A DNA stretch of 64,000 nucleotides from assembly GCA_038503035.1 (NCBI GenBank), contig JAVSML010001154.1:1-64000 (forward strand). The letters run 5' to 3'. The stretch's first letter is position 1; every line of letters begins with the position of its first letter. Position numbers and translations under genes: made by a program. The DNA is from Crocodylus rhombifer. Taxonomy: Eukaryota; Chordata; Crocodylia; Crocodylidae. Below are positions 32,886 to 44,552 of this stretch, in pieces. The notes beneath the pieces are model-generated. The model did no database searches. It was given only the letters and a program-made list of their open reading frames with translations, and was not told the DNA's origin.

Positions 32886-34150
32886 AATGAACAGGAAGGA
32901 AGAGGAGTCCAGGATACTGGTGAGTTAGGTGGTAGAGAATCTTTAACAAACAAAATAAATGCTTAAGAAAAGATAGGGGACTACAGGATGGTAGTTTTTG
33001 AGGGGGCTGGCACTTTCAGTTTTTTATGTTTTAAGTGGGTGACAGACTTCTTAAAGCAGGTTTGACAGTCTTGTAGTAGGACTCTCAGGTGTTTTTCTTT
33101 TAGCAAGGTCAAGAGTTAGTCCTATGTATTGCCTCAGTTGCTGCCATTGCTTCTATGATCACCTCTTGTGAGAACGGGCCAAGTTCTTGGAAGGAGGATG
33201 TTGTACTGTGGGTGACTCATGAGGCTATTGTGTAGGTGGGTGACTTCATGAAATAAGAGAAGCTGGCTTCCAGCGTTGAGCTAATGCAAAGACTGAGTTT
33301 ACAAAGTGATTTACAATCTGGAAAACCTCTGCAGAGTGTGAGTTTGGTGTTTTCTCTGGCAGAATTTAAGGAAGATCTCTTTACCTCCTCTACAGAAGTA
33401 GCATAGATTTTGCTGAACTTCCTAACTCAAGTCTGTATAAAGTTGTATTTTCTGCCATCGACATTCTCGTTTATTTTCTTAGCATCCAAAATTTCTGGAA
33501 TCCTATTGGCAGCTGGTGTCTGGTATAAGGTGACATAAGTGAAAGCTAATGTTGAGATGTACTTTCTTCATTAAAGAAGGACATTGCTTTAAAAGCATAG
33601 CTGAACTCCACATTGCAATATACACTTGAAGAAAAAAATAATAAATGCCAAGACTACATCAGTTTTTTGTTTTGCCAGACCTCACCAAGGGCTGACTTTA
33701 CCAAATGCATTATTTCATTACATGTCATCATCTGTTAAAGCATTATTAAATTAGTATCTAGCCACAAGGGGACTGGCATGTTAACAACTCAAAAAACAGA
33801 TCGCGTTTCTTCCAAAGAGCATTTGGATAAAATAAAGTGAGCTGCACTCGCTGAAGCCTGAGGAGTGGGTGTAGAGCTGCTAAAATGTTAAACGGGATAT
33901 AAACTATGGTATTTCCATTAAATAATTAGCTACTGAATCTTGTGGATAATTGCATATTTTTCCATATTGTTTTAGTCTGTCTGACAACGTCAGATGCAAC
34001 TGTTGTCTGAGATTTTAATCAGACTTTTTTGTGTCTTTTCTACCTTAATAACAACATGTTCCTCATTTGCAGACTTACCAGACTCTCTCGGGTCTGGTTC
34101 AAGACACTTCCTGCAAAGATTTAAGTAATTTGGTATACACAGGCGATGTC
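32886..34150. other. Spacer with no recognised feature
   Basis: No coding-like frame or clear repeat is visible up to the assembly gap. Confidence 0.4.
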
Positions 34151-34160
34151 NNNNNNNNNN
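34151..34160. other. Assembly gap (10 N)
   Basis: Ten N bases. The true missing length is unknown. Confidence 1.
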
Positions 34161-35966
34161 AGTATGTGCTTCACAGACACCTAACTCTTTATAAATAACA
34201 TTATTGACTATGGGAACAGCCTGTGCTAAGCTTTTTACACCTCATGAAGTCTGATTAACTTATTCTGCGGAGACCTTAGTCTTCTAACTACAGATTAGAA
34301 TATGATGGGACCCAACTAACTCAAGAGCTGTGTTAGAAACCTTAAAACAGCCAACTCCTTGTCATTTTCATAAGTAACACAGTCAAATGGAATACAATTA
34401 CTTTACAAAGTAGACAGTGGGCCAAAGAGATCCCATATAGTTAAGCACTTAACCTATATACAGATAATCCAGGTTTGTTAAAATGTAAGCAACAGGCAAG
34501 AAAGTGCACTTGGCACTCTACTATGCAGTAAAGTGAATTATGAACTTACCTGCAGAGCCCTCTAAGTAAAGCCCTCTTTACCACTGTTGCATTTAAAATT
34601 GATTTCAGACAGAAATGACTGTGGTTTGTGTTGAGAAACATATTAGAGAATGAGCCATTAGCCCAAAACCTACAGTAGTTTGCTCAGTGGCCTAAAAGAC
34701 TTATTTGAGCATCTTCAATGTCCATGCTAGTTACAAAAGCAAAGAATACACTATGCTCTTGAGGTTCCTCTCTCTATCTGTGTAGATTTGAAGAAGCTCA
34801 GTGAAGTAGGAAAAAGGTATCTTATCCCTGCCAGGAATGAAACAATCTCTCTGATGCAACAGTATTAGCATTACCAGATGCAGGCAACACATGTAGGTGA
34901 GCTCTGCTTCCCCCTGAAAGTGCTAAGCTGACAACTTTATGACAGCAGTCCAAAAAGTATTACTCTTGGCCTCCTACTTAGTATCAAGTGCTCCCAAAAT
35001 CTTCCAACAGAAAATGAATGAGAGTTTGAAAGGCCTAGAAGGAACTGGAGCTTTATGTGGATGTCATCTATTTAAGGGAAATGAGGAAATCAGTAACATA
35101 GGTTTAAAGGCAATTGAGGTTACTGGAATAAACTTAAATAGGGAAAAGGTATACTATCCACAAAAGACTGCTGCAGTCCTTAGGGCATGAGATTTATAAT
35201 CAGAGGTGAGGGCAAATCCACAAAAAAAAATCAAAGCTATAAACGAAATGTCACTTTCTAAATATGAGGTAGAGGTTCTTCACTATGATAAACTTTTGGA
35301 CTAAGTCCATAGCTAACCTGTCCTCTGAAGGTAGCCACTTAAAACAGAATGTGGGTGGATGTGAGTAATAAACACAGGCGGGACCACATTAGGATTTAAA
35401 GAACCTACTGACCACATCCCAAGGAGAGTATTTGATGTTTTATCCAAGATTACAGTCATTTCAGCACATGTCAGCAGCTCTGGTTTTGGTGGGCACTACT
35501 CTAGTGACACAGAAATGACTGAAAGCCTGGAGCAGGGTTCCAGACAGCAATTAGGTGCCACAGGCCTGAAGGAAATGTTTAGTGACCATAAGGAGATACA
35601 AGATGGTTATGAGTGTGGATTCTTTAAAATTTTGCCATCACAGAAGACTACCAAACACTTGAACCCTGAATAAGTAGTAAAAACCTAGACAAAGTGCCTC
35701 TCGGATCCCAGAGACTTCACAAACATTAAACTACTTCCAGCCTCTCACAAGGGAATGAACTGGTAGAGAGAGCACTACACACTCCTACAAGAATTCAACA
35801 ATCAAAAGTCCCCCCAAAATTATTGCTTAGTAGATCAGGCCTCCGTTATCAACCCCCATATAGACCAGGTCAGTTGTTAGGAATTAAAACAGCTCTGCTG
35901 AACTCAGAGGTAAACCTGTGTCCTATCATAAGCACCCTGCTTAAAGAATAGAAGGAAGAGAAATTC
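34161..35966. other. Spacer with no recognised feature
   Basis: An 83-codon plus-strand frame (34939-35190) has no recognisable domain and no splice context that would make it credible as an exon. Otherwise nothing is recognised. Confidence 0.35.
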
Positions 35967-36206
35967 GGAGTGCATCTACATATGCCTCTATGGTGCCATT
36001 GTCACTACACCATCATTTAGTGCAGTAATGACGGCGCAGTAACAGCCTGTACTGTGCCGTGCTGGTAGCTCATGACTATTTTTAGTCATGTCACCGTAGC
36101 AACTTGCTATAGCTAGGGAGCGCGTTCCTACAGTGATGTAGCTGCGGCATCACCGTTTGTGCCCACTAATGCTATGTCGCCATAGCACCTCACGTAGATG
36201 TACCTA
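35967..36206. mobile_element. Chompy-like inverted-repeat element
   Basis: Left terminus GGAGTGCATCTACATATG, right terminus CACGTAGATGTACCTACC, inverted. The interior carries short palindromes such as CATGACTATTTTTAGTCATG. Length is about 240 bp. Confidence 0.6.
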
Positions 36207-36439
36207 CCAAGTCTTAGGTAAGAGCTATTTTTTAACTACCAGACTGAAACGTATTCATGCTTAAACTGCAAGAGCCAGTCCTGATAAAAATGGATCAGGA
36301 AAAATATGAAACAACCCCAGCAGCAGTCACTGGACATAGCTCATTCTAGAAATCCTGTATAGCTAAAGCTAATCAAGGTCCAGTACTATCGCTGTCTGGG
36401 ACTTTTCTGATGGAATCTGTTTTGTTGGGAGCTGCCTGC

Positions 36440-36605
36440 TACACAATAGCTAATAGCTTGGTGATTAGTGCATTCACATGGGACATAGAAGGTCACCACT
36501 TGAGTCCTTGCTCTGCCCGATTCAGACTAGGGACAGCAATATCAGTTTCCTACATCTCAGATAAGTGTCCTAGTCACCCGGCTATGGCTATTCTTGGGAT
36601 CAGTC
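36440..36605. repeat. Diverged tRNA-like foldback repeat
   Basis: The left half (TAGCTTGGTGATTAGTGCAT, then TTGAGTCCTTGCTCTGCC) resembles a tRNA A box and B box. The right half is its approximate reverse complement ending TAGTCACCCGGCTATGGCTA, around a CTGCCCGATTCAGACT loop. This matches a palindromic repeat I recall from sauropsid genomes. It is much diverged and not a functional tRNA gene. Confidence 0.5.
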
Positions 36606-38404
36606 CCTCATGCTCTGCTGTTGAAAATGTTTGACTTTGTTTAAATAATTGAATATTCATTGGCACAAGGGTTGAAATTTGGTCTCCAACATCACATCAC
36701 ACTGAATGACACAGGTAGTAGGGTATTGGTTATTCTGGGGTGTGTGGGTCTGTCTCATTTTTCACTTCAAAAGGTCTTGGCTTCAACCCAGTGTAGAAGA
36801 GGAACATTTTTTGAAACCTTAACAATTTTTGTGGGATGTTTCCACTCAGCCATATATAGTTCAGGAGAAACAGATGGCATCTCCATTTGACTGTGAGCCC
36901 TGCTGAATTGCTGTGGAACCTAGAAGTGACACTTGTGCCACAATCTTAGCTCAGAAAGACAATGCTATTAAGAAGACTCCTATGACCACTGAACAGAAAA
37001 CTATATTTTTGGAATTTGACAAACAAATAAGTAAAATGGATCCTCAAGGTCAGATGACTAAATTTGCATAAATTAGGAAGCTGCTGATTTGCCTGAAACT
37101 GTAAATCAGTCTGGATCTGGTCCATGGATCCACTTCAACTGGCATGCTTAAACAAACAATGCAAAGCTAATGTGCCTATGGTTGACAATAAAAGTAAATT
37201 GCGGGAATCAGATATCTGAAGTTGTACCAAGAAATGAGACAAATTGTGGCTACACTCAACAAAACCCAGCCCACAGCCTTGGTAATTTCACATTTTGTTT
37301 CCATTGGGTGCCTATCAATAAAACAAAATTCCAAGATGAAATCCAGACTTAAAACTGCAGCTTCCAGTGATTTAGACCTAAAAGGTGATACATGCTTTTC
37401 TAACATCTTAGTGTATCTGGAATTCTCATTGGCAGTGCTTTTAGCCTAGCTTTCTATGAGACCTGCTTTATTTGTTGTCACACTGCCATGACTAAATCTG
37501 AGATACAAACAATAAACCTTCACCTTTTCCCCATGTATTTATTACTAATAGGAAGGCAGAACCCAACACACTGGGGGACTACTGCTCATTGTTGCAGGTT
37601 CTCATAGGAACGTAAAAATGTAACGTGCCATTTACTGAGTTAGCCCTTAGGTTCATCTTGCCCAATATCCTGTGTCACATAGTGACAGAGTGGGTGTTGA
37701 AAGGGAGAGTGAACAGGGTATGACTGGGTTTCCCCCCCCCCCCCCCCCCCCACTGTTCCTCTCCCACTTGCAGCCTCCAGCACTTAAGGTTTAGGAACTT
37801 CTGATTCAGAGGCTCTATCCCTAACTCCCTCAGCAACAAAACTGAGCTGCTAAGAAACATATTCCTTGTTTGTCAGTCCAGTCATCTCTCCACTCCAAGT
37901 TTAAACAGCTTGAGGAGAATCCTTCATCTACTGATGCTAATAGCAAATCCCCCAATGAGTTCAGAGGATTTTACATTTTATCTTTACCTTCATGTCCCAT
38001 TCTAACACTGCCCCTCCCCATTTATCTTCCCTGTCTTTTCCAGTGATAGCTTCCTTCCATCTTCAGTATGCTGAAGATGCCAGCCTCTAGTCTACACATT
38101 ATATGATGGCTTCTCCCCAACTCTCATCATACACCCTTTGTGTCTGGGTTGCCCAACAGGAGCAGGTTCAAAAGTGTTCAGAGGCATATTCGACTGTTGA
38201 AATGGCAGAGGCAAATTTTAGCAAATGTATGCACAAAAGCAGAGTGTAACAACTGGCAATTCAGCCAGGATCCAGTCAGGGACTAGGACAAAGGAACAGT
38301 CCCCGAAGTCTGAAAAACAGAAGACCCAGAGCTGGAGAGAGCTGATCAGTGCTACCAAGAATAAGTTTGGGCCTTAAAGGAAATAGAAATACAAAAGCAA
38401 GATG
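36606..38404. other. Spacer, C-homopolymer
   Basis: A 20-base C-run lies at 37732-37751 (length may be inexact). The stretch around 36655-36900 has mildly repetitive character, but no family is recognised. No conserved exon. Confidence 0.35.
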
Positions 38405-39418
38405 ATAAGGAAAGGCTGATCTCAGGCAACCAGCATGGATTTTACTAGGAACAAATAACTAACTTGATCTTCTTTGACAAAGTAACCAAGTGGTGGATGA
38501 AGGGCATGCTGTGGATACAGTGTATCTGGATTTCAGCCAGGCTTTTGACAACCTTCTACATGTCCTCCTTATAAACAAATAGGAGAAATATGAGTTAGAC
38601 AAAACTACTACAGGGTGGACAGACAACTAGCTCAATAGCCACATCAAAAGGTAATTGTAAATGGATCCATGTCAGAATGGCAGGAGGATTCAAGTGGTGC
38701 CCCTCAGAGGTCTGTCCTGTGTCCAGTGCTGTTTGATTTGCTTATTAACGATTTGGACAGAGCTTCTTGAGCAGATTTGCAGATTATACTACACTGGGAA
38801 AGATTGTGAAAATGTTGGGCAACAGGAGTAGAAGTCAGAAAGATCTTGACAGAGTGGAAAGCTGGACTGGAGGTAACAGGATGAAGTTCAGTGCTGAAAA
38901 ATGCAAGGTGCTACACCTTGGGAAGACTAATCAAAACACAAATGCAAAATGGGTGACTCCTGGCTTGATGGTAGCACTACAGAAGGATCAGGGAGTCTTG
39001 GTGGATCACAGACTCAGGACACACCTGCAGAAATGGTGAATGTGGTTTTGGGCTACATCAATAAAAACATTAGGTGCAAGACACAGGAGATGATAGTGCC
39101 TCTTTACTCAGCACTGATTAGGTCTCATATAAAGTATTGTGTGCAGTTTTGGGTTCCACCTTTTAAAAAAAGACATGGAGAAGTTAGGGTGACAACAATG
39201 ATAAAGGCTTGGAAAGCAGGGTCATACAAGAAGAGGCTGAAGGAAACAGTCATGTTTCGGTTGCAGAAAATGTGCTTAAGAGGGGATATGATAGCATTCC
39301 TGCAATGTTGGAAGGGCAGCCGTAAAGAAGAGAGAAAATACCTTCTCTCTTGCTGCAGAGAGGAAGACACAGACCAATGGTTTCGAGCTGAAGCGACGCA
39401 GGTTTAGATAGGATATCA
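38405..39418 (+). mobile_element. CR1 LINE, 5' segment of an interrupted copy
   Basis: Diverged reverse-transcriptase text: a VYLDFSQAFD-like stretch (about 38510-38550), FADYTTLGKIVK (FADD to FADY), then [14 protein letters not shown] (about 38900) and IKYCVQFWVPPFKK (about 39130-39170). It stops at GGATATCAG, where the Chompy-like element begins, and resumes at 41719 with GAAAAAATTCTTCACTG, the CR1 text expected next. Confidence 0.85.
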
Positions 39419-39934
39419 GGGGTGCATCTACACGAGACATTAAATGTGCAGTAGACCAATTCTACTGTGCATTAGTGCAGCAGGCAAAAACCATGCAAAT
39501 GTGCTAATGTGCATGTAGCAGGGCACTAAGATGCCTGCTACTCATAGAGCAGAGATAACTACCCGGGTGCAGGTTGCTAGGGCAACCACAGTGAGCTAGT
39601 GATCCACATCCAGCTGACTGGAAGGGGCAGGGCCTAGCTCACATTTAAACCCCAGGGCTGAGGCCAGGCTGGGAGTTTCCTGCCAGCAGCCATGGGGGAC
39701 GGAGCTGTCCCAGAGCAAGCAGAGGGGAGAAGCCAGACTGCAGGTACAGCTCTGAGACTGGGGGGAAGGATGGAGCACCCCTGATGTGGCTGGACTAACG
39801 TTATAGCCAGGTGGCTAGGATTTATGTTATACCCCAGGGGCCTGTGTTTTGTTTGCTGTTTTTCCGGTGGCTTGGGAGAGGCTATAAGGGGTTGGAGGAG
39901 GCCTCATAGGGGGTCCACAGCAGCATGGGGACCC

Positions 39935-40085
39935 GAGTGCCAGAGAGGGCGCAGCATTGGGGGTGCACCGACCCTGAGCATCAGAAGGTGCAACATTGGG
40001 GGTGAGCTGACCTCGAGTGCCAGAGAAGGTGCAGCATTGGGGCTGCAGAAAGCCCGAGCACCAGTGGGGCACAGTGCGAGACCGC
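39935..40085. repeat. ~41-bp tandem repeat, about 3.7 copies
   Basis: Units start at 39935, 39976, 40015 and 40056. Each begins GAG(T/C)(G/A)(C/T)CAG and contains GCA(G/A)CATTGGGG. Confidence 0.75.
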
Positions 40086-40650
40086 AGAACATCAGTTCCA
40101 TCAGCGAGGCTTGGGGTGTGGTAAAGGGGTGGTTGGAGCCATGCATAGCCCGTAAGGTGAGGGTGCCCCAAAACACCCAATATAGAACAGGGCCCAGAAG
40201 GGGTGCAGGAGCCCGGGGCCAATGTACAGCCAGAAACCATTTCGAAGATGACAAAAAGGCAGCCTCCCTATTACATATTATCCATCAAAGACGTGGTGGG
40301 TGAGAAATGAGGGTGCCCTTTAGGACCTTGGCACGGTAAAAGGGAGCCTTAGGGGAGATCACGGCGACCCTTAAGACACTAAGGTGTTACAGTGCAGTAA
40401 AATAATTCTAAATTCTTCACCATCACAAAAAATCATGTGCTGGCACTACTGCACAGTAATGCCAATTACAGCACATTATGTTTAGTACTTGTAATAACTA
40501 CTTGTTTTTATAGGTACTAAACAATGTGCCATAATTACAGGGGTGCAGGTTGTAGCCATGTTGGTCTAAAGACATAGGCAGACAAGGTTCTTTGTGTGAA
40601 TCTGATATCTTTTATTAGACCAACTTAAATAGTTGGAAAACAATTTTTAA

Positions 40651-40684
40651 GCAGGCTTTGGGGTTCAAAAACCCTTTGTCAGGC
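40651..40684 (-). ncRNA. Decayed hammerhead ribozyme core (left arm)
   Basis: On the minus strand: CUGACAA (consensus CUGANGA, G8 changed), a GGG...CCC stem II with a U-rich loop, then CAAA (GAAA with G12 changed). Two core changes predict no self-cleavage. Confidence 0.55.
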
Positions 40685-40877
40685 TAAGGAAGTTTTAGCA
40701 GTTGGTGTGTGCTCTTCCAGGATGGAATGAAAAGTAAAGAAGACAAAGGCTGGTCTGGTATGCATACAGGACAGGTAGTCAGTGAAAATGTAGATTGAGG
40801 AGTCAAAGGGTGACAGGCTGGGGGGCGGTGGGGAGAGAGAGAGAAGGAGAACGAATACTGGAGAGATACCTGGGGAG

Positions 40878-41180
40878 TCAGATGTCACGCAGGTTATAAT
40901 GTGTCATAAATCCAATGTTTATATTTAGTCCATGATTTTTAGTATCCAGGAGGCTGATGAAGTGGAGTTCATAGGCTTGTCTCTGGGAAGTGTTTTGTAA
41001 GTTTATTTTGAGGATCATGATTGAGAGATTGGCGAGAGAGTGGTTTTCTTGTGAGAAATGTGCCCCCACAGGTAATTGGGTATTCCTGTTTTTGATTGAT
41101 TTCCGGTGTGCATTCATTCTGGTGTGCAGTTGTTGTTTGGTCTCTCCTACGTATTTTCCATCAGGGCATTTGGTGCATTG
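40878..41180 (-). pseudogene. GIY-YIG endonuclease domain of a Penelope-like element (fragment)
   Basis: The frame runs from the LIQCTKC segment (about 41180-41160) through an HFSQENHSLANLSIMIL stretch to FISLLDTKNHGLNI and ends at a stop near 40878. In Penelope-like elements this domain nicks the target for reverse transcription. Just upstream a 2-bp loss shifts the frame. Only the endonuclease C-terminal part remains, so it is a dead fragment. Confidence 0.75.
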
Positions 41181-41414
41181 GATGAGATATTACATTTCTG
41201 GAGGTGCAGCTGTAAGATGTAATCCTGGATCCTCAAAGGAAACTTACAAAACACTTCCCAGAGATGAGCCTATGAACTCCACTTCATCAACCTCCTGGAT
41301 ACTAAAAATCATGAACTAAATATAGCCATTGGATTTATGACACATTGTAACCTGCCTGACATCTGATTCCCCAGGTATCTCTCCACTATTCATTCCCCTT
41401 CTCTCTCCTCCCGG

Positions 41415-41441
41415 CCCCCCCCCCCCCCCCCCCCCCCCCCC
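41415..41441. repeat. C-homopolymer (27)
   Basis: It lies in the right arm of the Penelope-like element where the left arm has a G-rich CTGGGGGGCGG stretch, so it is a local expansion. Length may be inexact. Confidence 0.9.
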
Positions 41442-41746
41442 GCCTGTCTCTCACCCTTTAACTCCTCAATCTACATTTTCACTGACTACCTGTCTTGTAT
41501 GCATACCAGATCGGCTTCTGGCTTCTTTACTTTTCATTCCATCCAGGAAGAGCACACACCAACTGCTGAAATTTCCTTAGCCTAAGGGTTTTTGAACCTG
41601 AAAGCTTGCTTAATAATGGTTTTCCAATTATTTAAGTTGGTCTAATAAAAGATACCAGATTCACGCAAAGAACCTTGTCTGCCATAATTACAGCACATTA
41701 ATGAACATGTAGACACACACAGAAAAAATTCTTCACTGTTAGACAG

Positions 41747-42806
41747 TGAGGCCACGCGTGGGGTTTTCCCTTGATACTTGAGGGTCTTTTTTTTTTTTTT
41801 TTTTTTATTTCTCCAGTTGCCAGATTTGTGTACTTCCACATCATAGTCCAACTCTTGCCTACCATGTCTTGATCTAATTTGATGGTATCAGTTGGGAGGT
41901 GTTACTGATGCAGTAGGATACTGGCAATATGGCTAGATTTTTGCCTGTGTTACCCCTCTCCTCTAGCTCCTTGGACAACACTCCAGTATTTTAATCATGA
42001 ATTGGATTCAATTCCTATATGGTTGATTAATTCTCTTTTATTATTAACCTTTTTCTTCTTATAGCCCCTATCGGTTAACATACATACAGCTTGTGACTCT
42101 CTCAAACTGTTTTATATACTTTTATTTTTACCTTCAAACACTTTGTTGCATTTATTTAACACCAGAACAACATGTACACAACTAGGTAAAGTCAACTTCA
42201 GAACTATACTTTTCTTTTTCTTCACCAGGGGTGCTGCCTTCAGTCTCTTTCTTTCTTCCCTTTTTCATTTTGTGGGGAGATATGATCTTAATACGTTCTT
42301 CCATACGCCCTCGTCTCTTTCTTGTATGGGTGGGAGCACAACCTGGACCCAGACTCTTCTCTCCCCAACACCCCCTGGAGCACAATCAGCCCCAAATAAA
42401 TTCAAACAAAACCCACAAAAAGAGAACAGGATAAGAATGAACTTGACCTTTGTGAAATCTGACTAGCATCCACAGCTCCTTCTTTCTCATGGTTTCTATT
42501 TTCATTACTCTACACTTCTGAGCGATTCAAGAGTCACCTTATTTCTTCAGGAATTCCAGATCCACTCCTCCGGTTGAGTACTCTCTCTTAAGTGAATCTG
42601 CTCCTGGGATTTCCCTGTCTCGATCTTTTCCCCATGGCTTCTCTTCTCCTGAATCCTCACTCCATCCTCTCTCCTCAGGCATACCACACCGTGCTGCACC
42701 ACTCTGGGTCTCTCTATATTAAAGGAACAGCTGCTCTGGAAATGGCATTCTCTTTGTGTGAACTTTTTCCATTGCATGGACCTCATTTTTAGCCAGTCCC
42801 TCTTCA
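41747..42806 (-). mobile_element. Probable solo LTR (1060 bp) inserted into the same CR1
   Basis: Begins TGAGGCCACG, ends CCTCTTCA. The flanks are GACAG (41742-41746) and CACAG (42807-42811), 4 of 5 matching. CR1 text before it (TTCACTGTTAGACAG) continues after it (TGGAATAGATTGCCTAGGG). A minus-strand AATAAA lies near 41801-41807, suggesting minus orientation. No internal genes are seen. Confidence 0.6.
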
Positions 42807-43500
42807 CACAGTGGAATAGATTGCCTAGGGAAGTTGTGAACTCGCCATCATTGGAGGTGGTCACAAAGAGGTTGGCCAGGCATTAGGCAGGGTTGTTTTA
42901 AGAGAAACTATGCCTGTGCTCTACTACGGGCATTTCCCATGCTCCTGGCCTTTGTTGGCTGATACATGGGGCTGAAAAGGAATTCTTTTCCCCTTCCTGT
43001 TGCTACACACGTTGCAGGGAGGTGGATCAAGGGATGGGGTGGGGAGGGGAGGGAAGTTTGCCTCAGAAGCATTGGGTATTAACTTGATTTTTGCCTGGGC
43101 TGGGCCAGCGCTCCTGCTGAAACTTAAAGCAAGATATTCCTGGCTAGAGAATCTTGCCATTCTGCTCAGGATCAGACCAATATCTGGGAAACAAGAAAGA
43201 ATTTTACCCCATGGTCAGATTGGCATAGGCTGTGGGGGTTTTGCTTTTCTCTGTACTGGGGACGTTTCCCTCTTCCTTGGATTTGTCAAGCATAATTTAA
43301 CAACTGTTTTAGAAGCAGGACATTGGCCACCACTGTCCCCCTGTTTTACTTGCATTGTGTCAAGGTTGTCTGTGTAGCTTTGCTAAGAGAGTATATAGTG
43401 GATTTCTATAGGATTGTTTGGATAGGGATGAGCCTGCCTCTGGTTGTGGGTTGGACTAGATGACTTCTGGATTTCCCTTCCAGCCCTACTTTTCTATGAT
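42807..43500 (+). mobile_element. CR1 LINE, 3' segment of the interrupted copy
   Basis: Starts TGGAATAGATTGCCTAGGGA and ends with the CR1 tail TTGGACTAGATGACTTCTGG, then CCTTCCAGCCCTACTTTTCT. It completes the element begun at 38405. Confidence 0.8.
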
Positions 43501-44106
43501 TACAAGAGATGACACAGTTTAAATATACAACTATTAGGTAAGTGGATTCAACCCTAAAGTATTACCGTATGCAGGACAGGGATCATAATATTTTTAGAAA
43601 TACCACTACTACTAATAATGTGCTCAGTTTTCCAAAAAAGTAATAAAATAATAACTACAGCAAAATCTGTGTTAACTGGCACTCTATTAGCCAGAAAACT
43701 CTATTAATCAGCATCTGAGGGATGCAGCAAAAGTGAAACTCGGAGTACCACTTCCAGGGGACTTCCCATTTTGCTGCCGTGAGCAGAGTTTTGTTTTTTT
43801 TTGCCACTTCTTCAGCCCACAGCCCGGGGCAAAGCAGCCTGTGCAGGGGTCCCCTGCCTGTCCCCAGCACACTGATGCTGGGGAGTGCACCAAACAGTGC
43901 ATATTTGCTTAACCGTCATCCCCCATGCCTGGGGGATGCCAAATAACAGAGCTTTTACTGTAATTGAGACCAGGAAAATAAATGTGTAGCATGGAATAGA
44001 TAGTCCCAGGTATGATGAAAGTTTAGGAAAAAAAAAATCAGAGTAAAACAGGGATACAGAAGACCTCAGAAAAAAAATGAAGTCCAACTACTATCGTGAT
44101 TTACAC
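43501..44106. other. Spacer with no recognised feature
   Basis: No coding-like frame. Text near 43660-43960 (CTCTATTAGCCAGAAAACTC and AAATAACAGAGCTTTTACTG) looks like a degraded inverted-repeat element but is not resolved. Confidence 0.35.
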
Positions 44107-44552
44107 CAGGGCTGTCCAGCTTCTGAGTAGCCAGAGGCCACAGGCTCTCCAGTCCTGCAGCATGTGTGCCACACAGCCTACTACACGGATGTGCTGCACC
44201 ATGCAGGCCCTCTACATGTATTGAAGTGTTGCAATGTGTGCCCCTCCCTCTCTTGTCCTTGTCCCATTCCCCACCACCCCCCTGGCAGGGAAATCTTGCC
44301 ACACTGCAACAGACTGGACACATATATATAGATATATCCTTGGCTCCCCCAAGTCCTTCAGCCACAGGCTCCCTCAACCTCATGCACCCAGAGGTCGGGG
44401 CAGGCAGTGGAAGCTGGGAGAGAGTGAAGAAGCCTGAGGACTCCAGTGTCAGTTGTAAGACGTTAAAAGAAGGAAGGTGCCAAGACCAGGAACTACACTT
44501 TAACCCCTAAGGGTCTCCATGCAGCCCACAGGCTTCCAGTCAGACAGCCGTG
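44107..44552. mobile_element. hAT-type nonautonomous element
   Basis: Left end CAGGGCTGTCCAGCTTCTGA, right end TTCCAGTCAGACAGCCGTG, imperfectly inverted. The 8-bp flanks match at only 5 positions. The left terminus is shared with the element at 47181. Confidence 0.55.

Larger units (their letters stand above)
40541..41680 (-). mobile_element. Penelope-like element, tail-to-tail inverted copies, 10-13 bp TSD
   Basis: The flanks are GCCATAATTACAG at 40528-40540 and 41681-41693, a 10-13 bp duplication depending on whether GCC belongs to the element. Left arm (about 40545-41040) and right arm (about 41215-41680) are inverted copies of the same sequence. The minus-strand frame from about 41180 to 40878 encodes the C-terminal GIY-YIG endonuclease domain of Penelope-like retroelements: QCTKCPDGKYVGET supplies the Cys pair and YVG motif, then a catalytic-type Arg in LHTRMNAHRKS, then THYNLRDI near the end. 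Both ends carry hammerhead-ribozyme-like text. The reverse transcriptase is absent. Confidence 0.85.
39419..41718. mobile_element. Chompy-like TIR element inside CR1, itself interrupted
   Basis: Left end GGGGTGCATCTACACGAG, right end TAATGAACATGTAGACACAC, inverted. CAG flanks both ends and removal restores continuous CR1 text. Without the Penelope-like insertion it would be about 1.15 kb. The interior holds a tandem repeat of about 41 bp (39935-40085). Frames of up to 159 codons at 39824-40303 follow that repeat and are not genes. Confidence 0.75.

Noticed and set aside
34939..35190. 83-codon plus-strand frame as a possible gene
   Set aside because: No recognised domain, no splice or promoter context, and composition does not stand out from neighbouring noncoding DNA.
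36440..36520. tRNA gene
   Set aside because: Box-like motifs are present, but no cloverleaf with paired acceptor stem is visible and the sequence is mirrored by an inverted copy, so it is a repeat.
39935..40085. CRISPR-like array
   Set aside because: The units are contiguous tandem repeats of about 41 bp with no unique spacers, in a eukaryotic transposon.
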